Part shown: positions 42,317-51,803 of the stretch, piece after piece
Position numbering within the stretch: position 1 is the stretch's first letter
How the letters are laid out: each line of letters opens with the position of its first letter
From: Candidatus Berkiella aquae
GTDB taxonomy: Bacteria; Pseudomonadota; Gammaproteobacteria; Berkiellales; Berkiellaceae
Direction of reading: 5' to 3'
NCBI RefSeq assembly: GCF_001431295.2
Contig: NZ_LKAJ02000001.1
Location: 1,922,001-1,986,000 of the forward strand
Length of the DNA: 64,000 bases
The notes under the pieces: model-generated
The model's database searches: none
The model's input: the letters and a program-made list of their open reading frames with translations, nothing else
Told to the model about the DNA's origin: nothing
Made by a program: the position numbers and the translations under genes

Positions 42317-42670
42317 CTACAATATCGTACAAAATCGCTTTTTCTTAGGCTTGATTGATGCTTCTATCTCGTCACTGCCACCGATAATGTTATCTGCTGT
42401 GAAAATGAGAGTAGGTGTTTTTGGCATCGATTCTAAGCACGCTAACAATTCCTCTAATGTTGGCAGCTTATTTTCTGAATCAGGGATCTTCGGTAAAAAA
42501 GTCTTAACAAAGTTTTGAAATCGACCTAATGCTGTCATGCCATGGTCTTGTTTAAACTTCTCTCTCGCAGGCGCTTTATATTGATATCCATGTGTATAAG
42601 TTTCTTGTAAAAGAGGATAGAAAATTTCAATTTCTTCTGCTGTGAAGGGTCCATACATATTAATGGTCAT
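42317..42670 (-). CDS. small protein with C-terminal CaaX box (CTIL), 117 aa
   Basis: Paralogue of the downstream gene: FTAEEIEIFYPLLQETYTHG, then LGRFQNFVKTFLPKIP and LPTLEELL. It has a 20-residue insert before the end and finishes KKKRFCTIL. Leu in the last position favours geranylgeranyltransferase I. GAGGTGG precedes the ATG. No signal peptide is present. Two adjacent copies with different CaaX classes would reach similar host membranes through different lipids, if the motif is used. Confidence 0.75.
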   Translation of the reverse strand: MTINMYGPFTAEEIEIFYPLLQETYTHGYQYKAPAREKFKQDHGMTALGRFQNFVKTFLPKIPDSENKLPTLEELLACLESMPKTPTLIFTADNIIGGSDEIEASIKPKKKRFCTIL

Positions 42671-42979
42671 AAAGCCACCTCGATAAAAAATTAAAAGATG
42701 TTAACACACAATGTTAAACATCCATCTTATTTCCAGTATTTATCATCATTTCTCGATACATTTATAAAAAAAATTCTTATTCTTTTTATAAATGTAAGAA
42801 TAATTCTTAATGCAAAAAATCTTCTCACTTTGCCAAATAGCGAAGGTGAGAAAGCAGCTCCCTGTTTTTACATATTGCAAATAGTAAGTTGAATCGCTAT
42901 TATTCGTCAGGTTTTATTCGAACATCTGCCGAATAAATAAGTTATTCGACTATGTTTTTGCTTGTGTGAGCTATAACAG
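42671..42979. other. intergenic region between divergent genes
   Basis: Very AT-rich, with no supported gene. It contains TTATTCGAAC (42914-42923), the reverse complement of GTTCGAATAA found intergenically at 49371 and 51652, and a second TTATTCGAC at 42952. These could be regulatory sites for the ankyrin gene. Confidence 0.35.
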
Positions 42980-45900
42980 ATGAAAGCACGTGAATTAATC
43001 AAATTAATGACGGCCGAGTTAACTGAAGATCAAATACTTACCAAGATGAAGTCCAAACTCGCTAAAATAAAGTTGCCACTGGAAACGTCTTTCAAGGGCA
43101 TCACCCCCTTACAAGTAGCAGCCACCCGAGGCCACACCAAAATATTAGGCTATTTGATAGAAACACAACACGCTAATCCAAAGGCAATCCACAGTAATGA
43201 TAAAACCGCATTAGAAGATGCTATTTTTAATCGTAAAACCGATGCTGCCCTTTATTTAATCAGCAAAATGAAGGGCTTTGATAGCAAACTATTTCATTCG
43301 ATGCTACTGCTTGCTGTTCATTTGCAGCAGCTGTCAATCGTCAAAGCGATTTTGAACCAAGAACCGCATCTCATCAATTACAGAACAACGGAGTTGATGA
43401 AAGAAGCCCTAGACCAGCCTTCCAATGATATTGCTATATTTTTATTACAGCAAGGCGCTCATCGAATGATCTTAGTTCACATTCCAGGCAGTGAATCTCC
43501 CTATAGCTATGCGCTAAGACGACTAAACGATGAAATTCTAACTTGCATGTTAGAATTTGGTGCGAGTCCATTTCATTGCGATAAAAATAGTACCCCGACT
43601 GCTGTTTGGGAACCTTTGCTCTCAAGTACCGGCACCAATAATCAAAAACGCACTTGCGCCAACATTTTATTCGCAGCGGGTGCAGGGCTTGACATTCAGA
43701 CTATCCCAGATGAAGTTTTAACTTTATATGGCTTAAATCGCAAGATCGTTGGTGAAATTCTCATTATTGGTGAACAAAAACAAGATAATGGCGTTTGGCA
43801 AAAGAAATCAATTTCAAATATCTCTACTCTAACCGCTTGTTTTACCAATCAAAACTGGCGGTTTAATGGTCGTCAGCTGATGCGAGCAGTTTTATCATTC
43901 GAAAGTCCAAAACCAACTCATATCAATGCGCTACAAGCTTTATTTCAAGCAAAATGGGACGACCAATCACTTCCCCAGATTTCTATCATTAAACCTGCTG
44001 GTTTAAGCAATCATCTCAAAGCGCAGTTAAAAAAAGGAATTAGCACATTAACGTTACGGGAACTTGATTTAGTTTTATGTGAAGCAGCCGTATCTTATCG
44101 AGCTGCGTATTCCTTATTTAGAGAAATGTTAAATAACATCTCATCAAAAACAGATACATTTAATCAAAAACAAATCATTAAACAATATTTTAGAAGTTAT
44201 TCACGTCTAGTCGAATTCTTACAGCACCCAGATTCTACTATTATTTCACTGGGTGAAAACATGACGCTCGCGCAGATCATGGTAGAACCCAATGATATGA
44301 TGACAAAAATGAAAGTCGTCATGTCATCATTAGAACAACAAGATGATGCTTTTGAAAAAATGTTAATGGTTTTTAATTTGTTCAATGATCATCTTAAGTC
44401 ATTGCTAAAAAAACATGAAATTCTATTGTCACCTTTATTAGTCAAACAGCTTTTATATATGCTCAGGTTTGAAACAACCCGACTTTTAGCAAATCAATAC
44501 CTCAATATGAGAAATACTACTTTAGCACTTCATTCAGCGATTGAAGCCAATCGATGTATCAACACCATATTATTAGATAGCTCTCTCAAGATTTCAATTG
44601 ATGAGTGTAAATATAAATGTTTACTCTTACTTTCTGCCATTTATGCCGCTCAAGGATGCTTTAAAGAAGCCACAAAGGCATTGCAAGAATCGAACAAGTT
44701 TTTTCAACTATCAGAAATCACTGAAGATCTTTTCCTTGAAACAGCAGAATGTATCAGAGTCTCACTCAGTAAAACCAACATCACAACACTTGATTTGATT
44801 ACTTTCATAGAAGTATGCAATATACATTGCTTTAATTTTCTTCTCGAAGAAAATTCATCTCCTCCTTTAGCAGAGCTGGCCATACATTTTAATAATCAAT
44901 ACGAGGAACTGTGTTATCAGTATCTCACACAGACTCAAGCATTTTTTGCGGAAAAATTACAATCGTTTGGAAAACTTATTATTTTTTCAGATTCTTTAGT
45001 TTTAATGCGAACGCAAGACATCAACCCAGCGACTTTAAATCTACTAAACTCAAGGTGTGATGTTCAATATTTCTCAGATTCAAATTCAATTATTTTTACC
45101 AGAGATTTGTTATTTTCACACAATAGCCACCAGTGGCTTGATGAGTTTATCAATGCCATCACAACGATTGACTCAATTCAATCATCGATTCATCCTATTC
45201 CAGATAATAAGCCTGCAGAAAAAGAGCCTGTGAGCACAAGTGTTTTAACAGAATCATTTGCTACGCTCTCTTTACCTTCTAGCAAGACAAAAATTAAAAC
45301 ACAACCTGAATCTCATTTGGTAAAGTGTGACAGCTCTAATGAGAAAGCAGCAAAACACGATAAATTAAATAATTATGGCTTTGAATTATTCGCCGAACAA
45401 TCTCCTGCTATTCCTGTTGGTGATAAGGATCTAGCACACACATCTACTTTTATTTCGGTTCCTCGCAATGCGAATTTTGCACCCTTATTGAGTTTTAACA
45501 AACTTTCTAAACAATGTGTAAGAATAGATGATAAAAGTAATGTCATGGAGGTCAGCATCCGATTACCAACAACAACTAAAATACTAAAAGCAACGGGTAG
45601 CGTTCAACAAGAGACGGTAACCGCACAAAATCAATATCGTAGACTTTATCTTATAAAGAACATCGTCACTCCCTCTAAAGTCAATCACTATGGCTTTAAA
45701 CCATTAGAAGGTTATACACCTCCTATTCCCATTGTGAATAATTATATACCCGATGAAACTTTATTTATTACACTCCCTTGTAATAACCCGACATTCTTAC
45801 CCTTTTTTGGCCTTTGTTATAATAAACAAACTAACAACTACCATGAAGTTAGAGGGATAGCAGAAAAAGGATTAAATCAACAAGGTGTAAAATTAAGTTC

Positions 45901-46114
45901 AAAATGGGTAACCGGAAATAATCAGCAACCCACTAAAATAGATATTGCCAGAATGAAAGTATTAGGAGCCGATGGCAAAGGTAAGCTTCGAGCGATTGGA
46001 CAGGTACAGCAAGAGATTAGAACGCAGAATAACCGTATCAGAAAACTATACGTTATCAATGAAATCGAGGAAAAGAAAAAGGAAAAACGCAATGGTGTAC
46101 TAAAAAGTCGATAA
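42980..46114 (+). CDS. ankyrin repeat protein with duplicated C-terminal domain, 1044 aa
   Basis: Residues about 38-240 carry ankyrin repeats (GITPLQVAATRGHTKILGYL, KTALEDAIFNRKTDAALYL, then more divergent copies ending LFAAGAGLDI). The middle is helical with a TPR-like part (CLLLLSAIYAAQGCFKEATK, about 550). Residues about 795-895 and 898-1035 are two copies of an unknown module starting (N/H)YGF and ending with QVQQE, IRKLYVINEI-type text. A basic tail follows. There is no signal peptide. Its stop is two bases from that of the convergent coiled-coil gene. Ankyrin proteins of intracellular bacteria are often secreted; that role is inferred. Confidence 0.8.
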   Translation: MKARELIKLMTAELTEDQILTKMKSKLAKIKLPLETSFKGITPLQVAATRGHTKILGYLIETQHANPKAIHSNDKTALEDAIFNRKTDAALYLISKMKGFDSKLFHSMLLLAVHLQQLSIVKAILNQEPHLINYRTTELMKEALDQPSNDIAIFLLQQGAHRMILVHIPGSESPYSYALRRLNDEILTCMLEFGASPFHCDKNSTPTAVWEPLLSSTGTNNQKRTCANILFAAGAGLDIQTIPDEVLTLYGLNRKIVGEILIIGEQKQDNGVWQKKSISNISTLTACFTNQNWRFNGRQLMRAVLSFESPKPTHINALQALFQAKWDDQSLPQISIIKPAGLSNHLKAQLKKGISTLTLRELDLVLCEAAVSYRAAYSLFREMLNNISSKTDTFNQKQIIKQYFRSYSRLVEFLQHPDSTIISLGENMTLAQIMVEPNDMMTKMKVVMSSLEQQDDAFEKMLMVFNLFNDHLKSLLKKHEILLSPLLVKQLLYMLRFETTRLLANQYLNMRNTTLALHSAIEANRCINTILLDSSLKISIDECKYKCLLLLSAIYAAQGCFKEATKALQESNKFFQLSEITEDLFLETAECIRVSLSKTNITTLDLITFIEVCNIHCFNFLLEENSSPPLAELAIHFNNQYEELCYQYLTQTQAFFAEKLQSFGKLIIFSDSLVLMRTQDINPATLNLLNSRCDVQYFSDSNSIIFTRDLLFSHNSHQWLDEFINAITTIDSIQSSIHPIPDNKPAEKEPVSTSVLTESFATLSLPSSKTKIKTQPESHLVKCDSSNEKAAKHDKLNNYGFELFAEQSPAIPVGDKDLAHTSTFISVPRNANFAPLLSFNKLSKQCVRIDDKSNVMEVSIRLPTTTKILKATGSVQQETVTAQNQYRRLYLIKNIVTPSKVNHYGFKPLEGYTPPIPIVNNYIPDETLFITLPCNNPTFLPFFGLCYNKQTNNYHEVRGIAEKGLNQQGVKLSSKWVTGNNQQPTKIDIARMKVLGADGKGKLRAIGQVQQEIRTQNNRIRKLYVINEIEEKKKEKRNGVLKSR

Positions 46115-46116
46115 TA

Positions 46117-48918
46117 CTATTTTTTAAGTGTTCTTTCATTTTTGAGTTCCTCTTGCACCTCACGATTTGTCTGATGTTTTTTAGCAATAGGTTCATCATT
46201 TGAACGTTGATAGGCTGATGTTAACGCTGCTTTTCGTTTTCTGGTTGAGGAATCTTGCTCAAGCGTCGAATGAGAGGCTGAAGCTTCTTTACTCAAATTT
46301 GGCACAACTTGATTTTGCATGCACAGATAAAGTATTTGTTGATAATCATTAAATTCATTTTGCTTGTGTTGACTCAGTTGATTAATCATAGCTCTATTAA
46401 AGTTCACTGTCATCTGTTTTTGTTCAGTTGAAGCAGTCGTATAATCTGTAACCATGATACGTCGCTGGCAATTAGTTATTATCATTTCAATCTCTTTGAT
46501 TTTTTTCTGCGACTTCATTAGGCGAATAAAATTAAGCTTTTCATTCTGCTGTTCTAGCAATTTGTCCTTTTGCAAATGATGCATCTGTAATTGTTTCGTT
46601 CTTTCACTTTCAGAAATATGCATCTGATTTATTGCGACAATTTGATTATCTATTTTTTTCATGCCACCCCTTATTTCTTTGATGTTCTTATAGCTTTCAC
46701 TCATGGAGACATCAAGTACTTTTTGCTCTAACATTAATACTTGCTCAATTAAATATGTTAATCTAATTTCTTTTTCAACAGCTGAAAAAGAGGTGTTATT
46801 TAAATTCAACATAGCCATTCTAACTTTATCTAATTGCTGATTTATTTTTTGGATAGCAAAATTGTGTTCATTAATCCCACAATAGCGCAAAGAAATATAG
46901 ACTGATTTTATTGAATCTTTAATAACATCTTCAACATTTGATTTCAAATAGCCCACAGCACCTTTGGCAACAAAACTGACTCCCAAACCAATCACAGCAG
47001 GTAATAATGAGGTACCTGTTGCAACAACAGCTGCGCTAGCGAATGTTAAAGCCGCATAATCAATAGCACTATTGCTAAGATGCGCTCCTGCAACAGAGGC
47101 AGTCTCAACCAACAATTTCTCGCTGATATCCATTGCTTCATAAATACCGTCTGCTTTGGCCTTAGCTCGACTATTGAGTGGATGATAGGTCTGACTGCTA
47201 TCTAAGATTTTTTGTAATTTAATATCTCCTTCTTCACCAAATAACACAAACGACGAAGATCCTGCAACTGCTTTGCCAATGTCTTTAGCGAATTTTTTAG
47301 CATGTTTAGACACTTCAACATGTTTTTGCACATTTAAGCCATATTCTTTAATCATTTCATCTTTATAAAATGAAACGGCAAGATCAAATTTAGAGGCAGG
47401 TTCAGACTTAACTTCTTCTTCTAGTTTATCAGGTATTGCCTGTTCATCTTCATCTGCTAAAGCAGATGCCAACTTTAATACTCTAGAAAAATTATTTGAA
47501 TAAGAATCCAACATTTCATTGAATAAGTTCTTTACTTCATCACTTGGCAGTGGCGACACAATGCTATCGATTGAACGCTGTATAATATCTAAAGCCCTCT
47601 CTAAATAAGATAAGTGCAATTTTTCAAAACCGAGATCTAATTTGAACTGCGTTTTAAGTGCTACGGCCTGTTTAAGATCATTGATCTGAGTTTCGATTTC
47701 AGCAGCAAGTGAATTTAGATTTAATACAGGATTTTCTTTGTTTGCAAATTGCTGCTGCAAAATATCTTTTATGACAACCAATTCTTTATGGATTGTTTTA
47801 AGCAGCTGCAATGACTCATGATTTCTAATAATATATAACGAATTAATCTCTGTGTTATCGCCTTGCGATGCTAATATTTCCTCGTTGAGTTCTTTGATTG
47901 CTTGAGCACATTGTTTTATGACTGAATCCAACTCACTAAATGCCAAGGGTAGATCCCTCATGTAGGTGGCAATTTTTTCATACATTGTATAGGTTGAACC
48001 TATTGCAGATACGATATCAGTTACAACTTGATGTGTTTTTGAAGCTACTTTCTCCACAATCGTTTCGCCCACTTTTTGTAACGTGCTTCTTTGCTTTAGT
48101 TTTTCAGCACTATTTCTCATTTCAATCAAGTGATTTAATTTTGCAGACAATGCTTCTTGCTTATCATGCCACTTCTGAAGAAGATGATAGTCACTTAAAG
48201 TAGTAGACGTACTTTTTGCTGTATCAATTTTTTGCTGCAGTGAATCGATATTATTGTTGATCTCGCTTATTTTTTGCTCAATTTTATCTAATGCAGCCGC
48301 ATCAAGTTTGTCAGTAAAAAAATATTGAAAATTTTCAGAAAGCGAACTCATATAAGATGTTGGGTTTACACTACTTTTCAATCTTCCTTGAACAGTGAAT
48401 TTTTCGTGCTTTCTTTGTAATTTACTTATTTTTCCATTCAATTTCTGTATTTTTTTCTCAAGCGTTTTAGCTAAAGATTCATCTATTCGCTCTTGCTGGC
48501 GCAATTTTAGCTGTGTAATTTTATTTTTGATATCTTTAATCTGCTGTGCTATTTGTTCACCCGCAGTAGGTTGTTCAATTGAAATATTCAAATATTTAGC
48601 AACATCTTGAACCTCTTTAAAAATATTTTTAAGCAATCCATAAGCCTCTCGCTCTAGTGCATCATATAATAAAACATCATAATGAGATTGATTGGATTTA
48701 CCATATTGGATATTCTGCATTTTAGCGTTGTAATCCGCTAGCATGGCGGTTATTTTTGCAAGCAAGTCTTGATAAATTGCCTGCGAAGACATTTTATTAA
48801 GTTCTTCTATTGTTTTTTGAAGCATGGGCTCTAATTTTCTTTCAATGGCCCTACATTTTTCTTCTATTTTCGAAGGAATGTAATGATAATGTGATTGAGT
48901 AACAAATGAGTGTATCAT
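46117..48918 (-). CDS. large coiled-coil protein with a hydrophobic hairpin, 933 aa
   Basis: Long coiled-coil stretches occur at about 130-190, 215-290 and 700-860, rich in Lys/Gln/Glu/Ile. A hydrophobic segment (about 620-660, TFASAAVVATGTSLLPAVIGLGVSF) could cross or dip into a membrane. A basic tail includes TRKRKAAL and AKKHQ, resembling nuclear-localisation patches. The second ATG (48918) is preferred because GAG lies six bases upstream. No family is recognised. The design recalls membrane-tethering or SNARE-like effectors and also pore-forming toxins with a hydrophobic hairpin; neither is proven. Confidence 0.72.
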   Translation of the reverse strand: MIHSFVTQSHYHYIPSKIEEKCRAIERKLEPMLQKTIEELNKMSSQAIYQDLLAKITAMLADYNAKMQNIQYGKSNQSHYDVLLYDALEREAYGLLKNIFKEVQDVAKYLNISIEQPTAGEQIAQQIKDIKNKITQLKLRQQERIDESLAKTLEKKIQKLNGKISKLQRKHEKFTVQGRLKSSVNPTSYMSSLSENFQYFFTDKLDAAALDKIEQKISEINNNIDSLQQKIDTAKSTSTTLSDYHLLQKWHDKQEALSAKLNHLIEMRNSAEKLKQRSTLQKVGETIVEKVASKTHQVVTDIVSAIGSTYTMYEKIATYMRDLPLAFSELDSVIKQCAQAIKELNEEILASQGDNTEINSLYIIRNHESLQLLKTIHKELVVIKDILQQQFANKENPVLNLNSLAAEIETQINDLKQAVALKTQFKLDLGFEKLHLSYLERALDIIQRSIDSIVSPLPSDEVKNLFNEMLDSYSNNFSRVLKLASALADEDEQAIPDKLEEEVKSEPASKFDLAVSFYKDEMIKEYGLNVQKHVEVSKHAKKFAKDIGKAVAGSSSFVLFGEEGDIKLQKILDSSQTYHPLNSRAKAKADGIYEAMDISEKLLVETASVAGAHLSNSAIDYAALTFASAAVVATGTSLLPAVIGLGVSFVAKGAVGYLKSNVEDVIKDSIKSVYISLRYCGINEHNFAIQKINQQLDKVRMAMLNLNNTSFSAVEKEIRLTYLIEQVLMLEQKVLDVSMSESYKNIKEIRGGMKKIDNQIVAINQMHISESERTKQLQMHHLQKDKLLEQQNEKLNFIRLMKSQKKIKEIEMIITNCQRRIMVTDYTTASTEQKQMTVNFNRAMINQLSQHKQNEFNDYQQILYLCMQNQVVPNLSKEASASHSTLEQDSSTRKRKAALTSAYQRSNDEPIAKKHQTNREVQEELKNERTLKK

Positions 48919-49027
48919 CGACATCTCAACAATTAAGCATATTAATAGTATAGAGATGGCAACAATATAATTAGTTCAGATGATGAATGGAGACAATTAG
49001 TTGTATATGCCTAGGATAGGTATAGCA

Positions 49028-49276
49028 CTAGGGACGCAGGTATTTTAAGCACCGCTGTTTACGATTAAAAAATTGTGCCTTATTAAATGTTTTCGGTAAA
49101 GATGATTGAATTAAAAGCAATGCGCGTGTTTGCTTCTCATCAAAATCGGGGTTTTTTGCTAAAAATATTCGAATGTAGCTCTGAAGAGTTACGATAGCAC
49201 GCTCAATGTGACTTCCTCGCACCTCAAGATTACCTTGCTCAATCGGTGCCCGACATTTGACACTTATTATTATCAA
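49028..49276 (-). CDS. hypothetical protein or gene fragment, 82 aa
   Basis: The frame has convincing residues (SHIERAIVTLQSYIRIFLAKN) but no ATG; it would start at TTG 49276 or a GTG inside. No ribosome binding site is clear. The end is basic. It may be the 3' part of a lost gene. No family is recognised. Confidence 0.35.
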   Translation of the reverse strand: MIIISVKCRAPIEQGNLEVRGSHIERAIVTLQSYIRIFLAKNPDFDEKQTRALLLIQSSLPKTFNKAQFFNRKQRCLKYLRP

Positions 49277-49370
49277 GCAAACTAGATAACAACGTTATGT
49301 GTCGAACATATCAATGATATAAAGCCCAATCATTCCTAAAGGGGAGTTTTATTTTGCGTATTTCACAACG

Positions 49371-49380
49371 GTTCGAATAA
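49371..49380. promoter_or_regulatory. recurring intergenic 10-mer GTTCGAATAA
   Basis: Identical to 51652-51661 and inverted at 42914-42923. All three lie in spacers near gene starts. TTCGAA is self-complementary, as expected for a dimeric regulator. No regulator is known. Confidence 0.25.
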
Positions 49381-49395
49381 ACCCTTTTGTATTTA

Positions 49396-49815
49396 TTATT
49401 CGCCAATGATTTTAATTAAAACGCGTTTTTTCCTTTTACCATCAAATTCACCATAGAAAATTTGCTCCCAAGGACCAAAATCAAGCTCCCCTTCGGTGAT
49501 TGCAACCACAACTTCACGTCCCATGATTTGCCGCTTGATATGGGCATCCGCATTATCTTCACCGGTATCATTATGACGATATTGACTAATCGGTTCATGA
49601 GGCGCTAGCTTTTCCAACCAGACGCTATAATCATGCAACAATCCAGGTTCATCATCATTGATATAAACACTCGCACTAATGTGCATTGCATTGACTAAAC
49701 AAAAACCATTGCGGATCCCACTTTTTTCTACAGCAGACTGAACTTTATCGGTGATGTTGATAAAAGCAACCCGCGTACTGGTATTAAAGGAGAGCTCTTC
49801 TCGATAATGTTTCAT
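49396..49815 (-). CDS. yjbQ: YjbQ family (UPF0047) protein
   Basis: A 139-aa conserved single-domain protein. Diagnostic features are the thiamine-phosphate-synthase-like core [20 protein letters not shown], the [19 protein letters not shown] segment with conserved His/Asp/Glu, and the final [20 protein letters not shown]. The length is typical. Escherichia coli YjbQ shows weak thiamine phosphate synthase activity, but its real role is unsettled. It is a single gene, divergent from the monooxygenase. Confidence 0.92.
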   Translation of the reverse strand: MKHYREELSFNTSTRVAFINITDKVQSAVEKSGIRNGFCLVNAMHISASVYINDDEPGLLHDYSVWLEKLAPHEPISQYRHNDTGEDNADAHIKRQIMGREVVVAITEGELDFGPWEQIFYGEFDGKRKKRVLIKIIGE

Positions 49816-49968
49816 TTTTTACCTAATGATGTATTTTAATAAAGATGCTAAGCCTACCTCATCGTAAAAAACACTTCAATTTTAAACAGCAAAAATAAAG
49901 CATCGTCGTTATTATGATAAGGAACTAAACCAAGGTGCTATGTTAAGTAAATTGATAGCTGCGGGCTT

Positions 49969-51558
49969 ATGGGTAACCTCATGCAAATGCAAACACCTGT
50001 TCTTATTGTCGGCGCAGGCCCTACGGGATTAACTGCTGCACTTAACTTGCGTCAACAAGGCATTGATTGCCTTATTATTGATAAAAAAAGTGAACCGACT
50101 AAAACATCGAATGCACTTGCTTTACAATCTCGAACGCTTGAAAATTTAGAAAAACTGGGGATTGTAGAAACCCTATTATCGCAAGGCCATCAAATTAATG
50201 GTTTAAAAATCCATAATGAAAACGCTCAAATCGGGCAAATTGAACTCAACAACCTGCCGACCAAATACCCTTTCATTATTGGACTTCCCCAATCTGATAC
50301 TGAAAAAGTCTTGCTCGATAAATTAAACACACATCAAGTTCAAGTTTTAAGAGGGACAGAGTTAATTGACTTTAAACAAGTTGATGACAAAATTGAAATC
50401 ACTTGCAAAAATACCGAACAACAAACCATACAAATAAGTGCCAAATGGCTATTAGGCTGTGATGGCTCACATAGTCGCATTAGAGAAAAATTACAGATCC
50501 CCTTTCTTGGGCAAGATTTATCCAAACATTTTATCATGGCGGATATCCCAAGAAATGATCATTATACATTGGCTTATGATTATGCAAATGGTTTCTTAAG
50601 CCCTCAAGGAACCATGGTTATCATACCACTTAAATCCTTTTATCGTATTATTATCGATGTATCGGAAATTCCTGATCTAAATAACGAAAAAAATCCTTCA
50701 CTTGAAGTGTTTCAGCAGTTAAGTCAAAAAATATGTCCTTATCCATTGGGCCTTGACAATATGTTATGGGGTTCTGGCTTTTGGATCCATGAACATGTGG
50801 TGACAGCTTATCATCGAACCAATATCTTTTTACTGGGTGATGCTGCCCATGAACACTCTCCCATGGGTGGTCAAGGAATGAATACGGGGATCCAAGATGC
50901 AATTAATTTGACCTGGAAATTAGCCTTAGTTGAAAAAAATCTCTTAAAACGCGAAGTGTTACCCAGTTATCAAGAAGAAAGATTGCCAGTCGCAAAGAAT
51001 GTGGTCAGTAAAACCACGATTGCAACCCACGTTATTACCTTAAAATCAAGGTGGTTAATCACTATTCGCAATCATATCATGAAATTTTTACTTCATAAGA
51101 AATCTATACTCAATAAAATCACCCAAACAGTTTCAGAATTAAAAATAAATTACATGGGCTCATCCTATGTTGGCGAATCAGACTCATGGTCTGCTGGAAT
51201 CAAGCCCGGTGACAGGGTACCTAGCATTTTTCAAGCCTATTTAGATCCTAATCAGTTTACGCTCTTGGTTTTTGTGGATGTAACAGCCAAAGAAACAGCA
51301 GCGCAATTTATCAAGGAAATATCGAATAACCATCCAGATTTATTGAAAATAGTTGTGATCAGTAGTGAAAATCTGCAAGTTCAAGCAACAGAAGAAGCTC
51401 ATGATCAAGGTGAACAATTAAAGACGTTAATGGGCATCAAGCAATCTGGGTTTTACCTGGCAAGACCTGATACTTACGTTGCTTATCGAAGTCAAACGCT
51501 TAATCACGATGCTTTTAAAGCTTGCTGTGAAAAAGTCGGCATTAAAACACCGTCTTAA
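49969..51558 (+). CDS. FAD-dependent aromatic-ring monooxygenase-like protein
   Basis: A 529-aa flavoprotein of the PheA/TfdB/UbiH class. Rossmann motif VLIVGAGPTGLTAALNLRQQ starts near residue 7; the DG motif is LLGCDGSHSRIREKL (about 163-177); the GD motif is IFLLGDAAHEHSPMGGQGMN (about 285-304). The C-terminal thioredoxin-like domain (about 390-525) fits phenol hydroxylase types. Start choice among ATGs at 49969, 49981 and 49987 is uncertain because no strong ribosome binding site exists. It probably hydroxylates an aromatic compound with NAD(P)H and O2; the substrate is unknown. Confidence 0.88.
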   Translation: MGNLMQMQTPVLIVGAGPTGLTAALNLRQQGIDCLIIDKKSEPTKTSNALALQSRTLENLEKLGIVETLLSQGHQINGLKIHNENAQIGQIELNNLPTKYPFIIGLPQSDTEKVLLDKLNTHQVQVLRGTELIDFKQVDDKIEITCKNTEQQTIQISAKWLLGCDGSHSRIREKLQIPFLGQDLSKHFIMADIPRNDHYTLAYDYANGFLSPQGTMVIIPLKSFYRIIIDVSEIPDLNNEKNPSLEVFQQLSQKICPYPLGLDNMLWGSGFWIHEHVVTAYHRTNIFLLGDAAHEHSPMGGQGMNTGIQDAINLTWKLALVEKNLLKREVLPSYQEERLPVAKNVVSKTTIATHVITLKSRWLITIRNHIMKFLLHKKSILNKITQTVSELKINYMGSSYVGESDSWSAGIKPGDRVPSIFQAYLDPNQFTLLVFVDVTAKETAAQFIKEISNNHPDLLKIVVISSENLQVQATEEAHDQGEQLKTLMGIKQSGFYLARPDTYVAYRSQTLNHDAFKACCEKVGIKTPS

Positions 51559-51651
51559 TAACATGCACTCAAAACGCTGACAGCATTTTCCCTTCATTTT
51601 AGAGAAACCATTCTTATTATTGGAACTTTTATTTGCTCTAAAACCAACGAA

Positions 51652-51661
51652 GTTCGAATAA
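51652..51661. promoter_or_regulatory. recurring intergenic 10-mer GTTCGAATAA
   Basis: Second exact copy, about 150 bases upstream of cassette copy 1. See the site at 49371. A regulatory function is only a guess. Confidence 0.25.
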
Positions 51662-51803
51662 AAAATAAATTCTTGTCGAAAAATCAATATCTCACCACCT
51701 CTCATTCATTTAAAATGACTGATTGTCAGTAAAGGCTTTATTAGAACTTTGGATTTATAGATGATTGCCAACTATATTATTTTTAATCATGGATATACCA
51801 ATC

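Noticed and set aside
42698-42892. 64-aa plus-strand frame before the ankyrin gene
   Set aside because: No ribosome binding site and AT-driven Ile/Leu/Asn/Phe composition typical of spacer DNA.
49940-50030. Short upstream frame MLSKLIAAGLW overlapping the monooxygenase start
   Set aside because: It has AAGGTG before its ATG but runs out of frame into the FAD-binding motif DNA and stops; more likely chance than a leader peptide.
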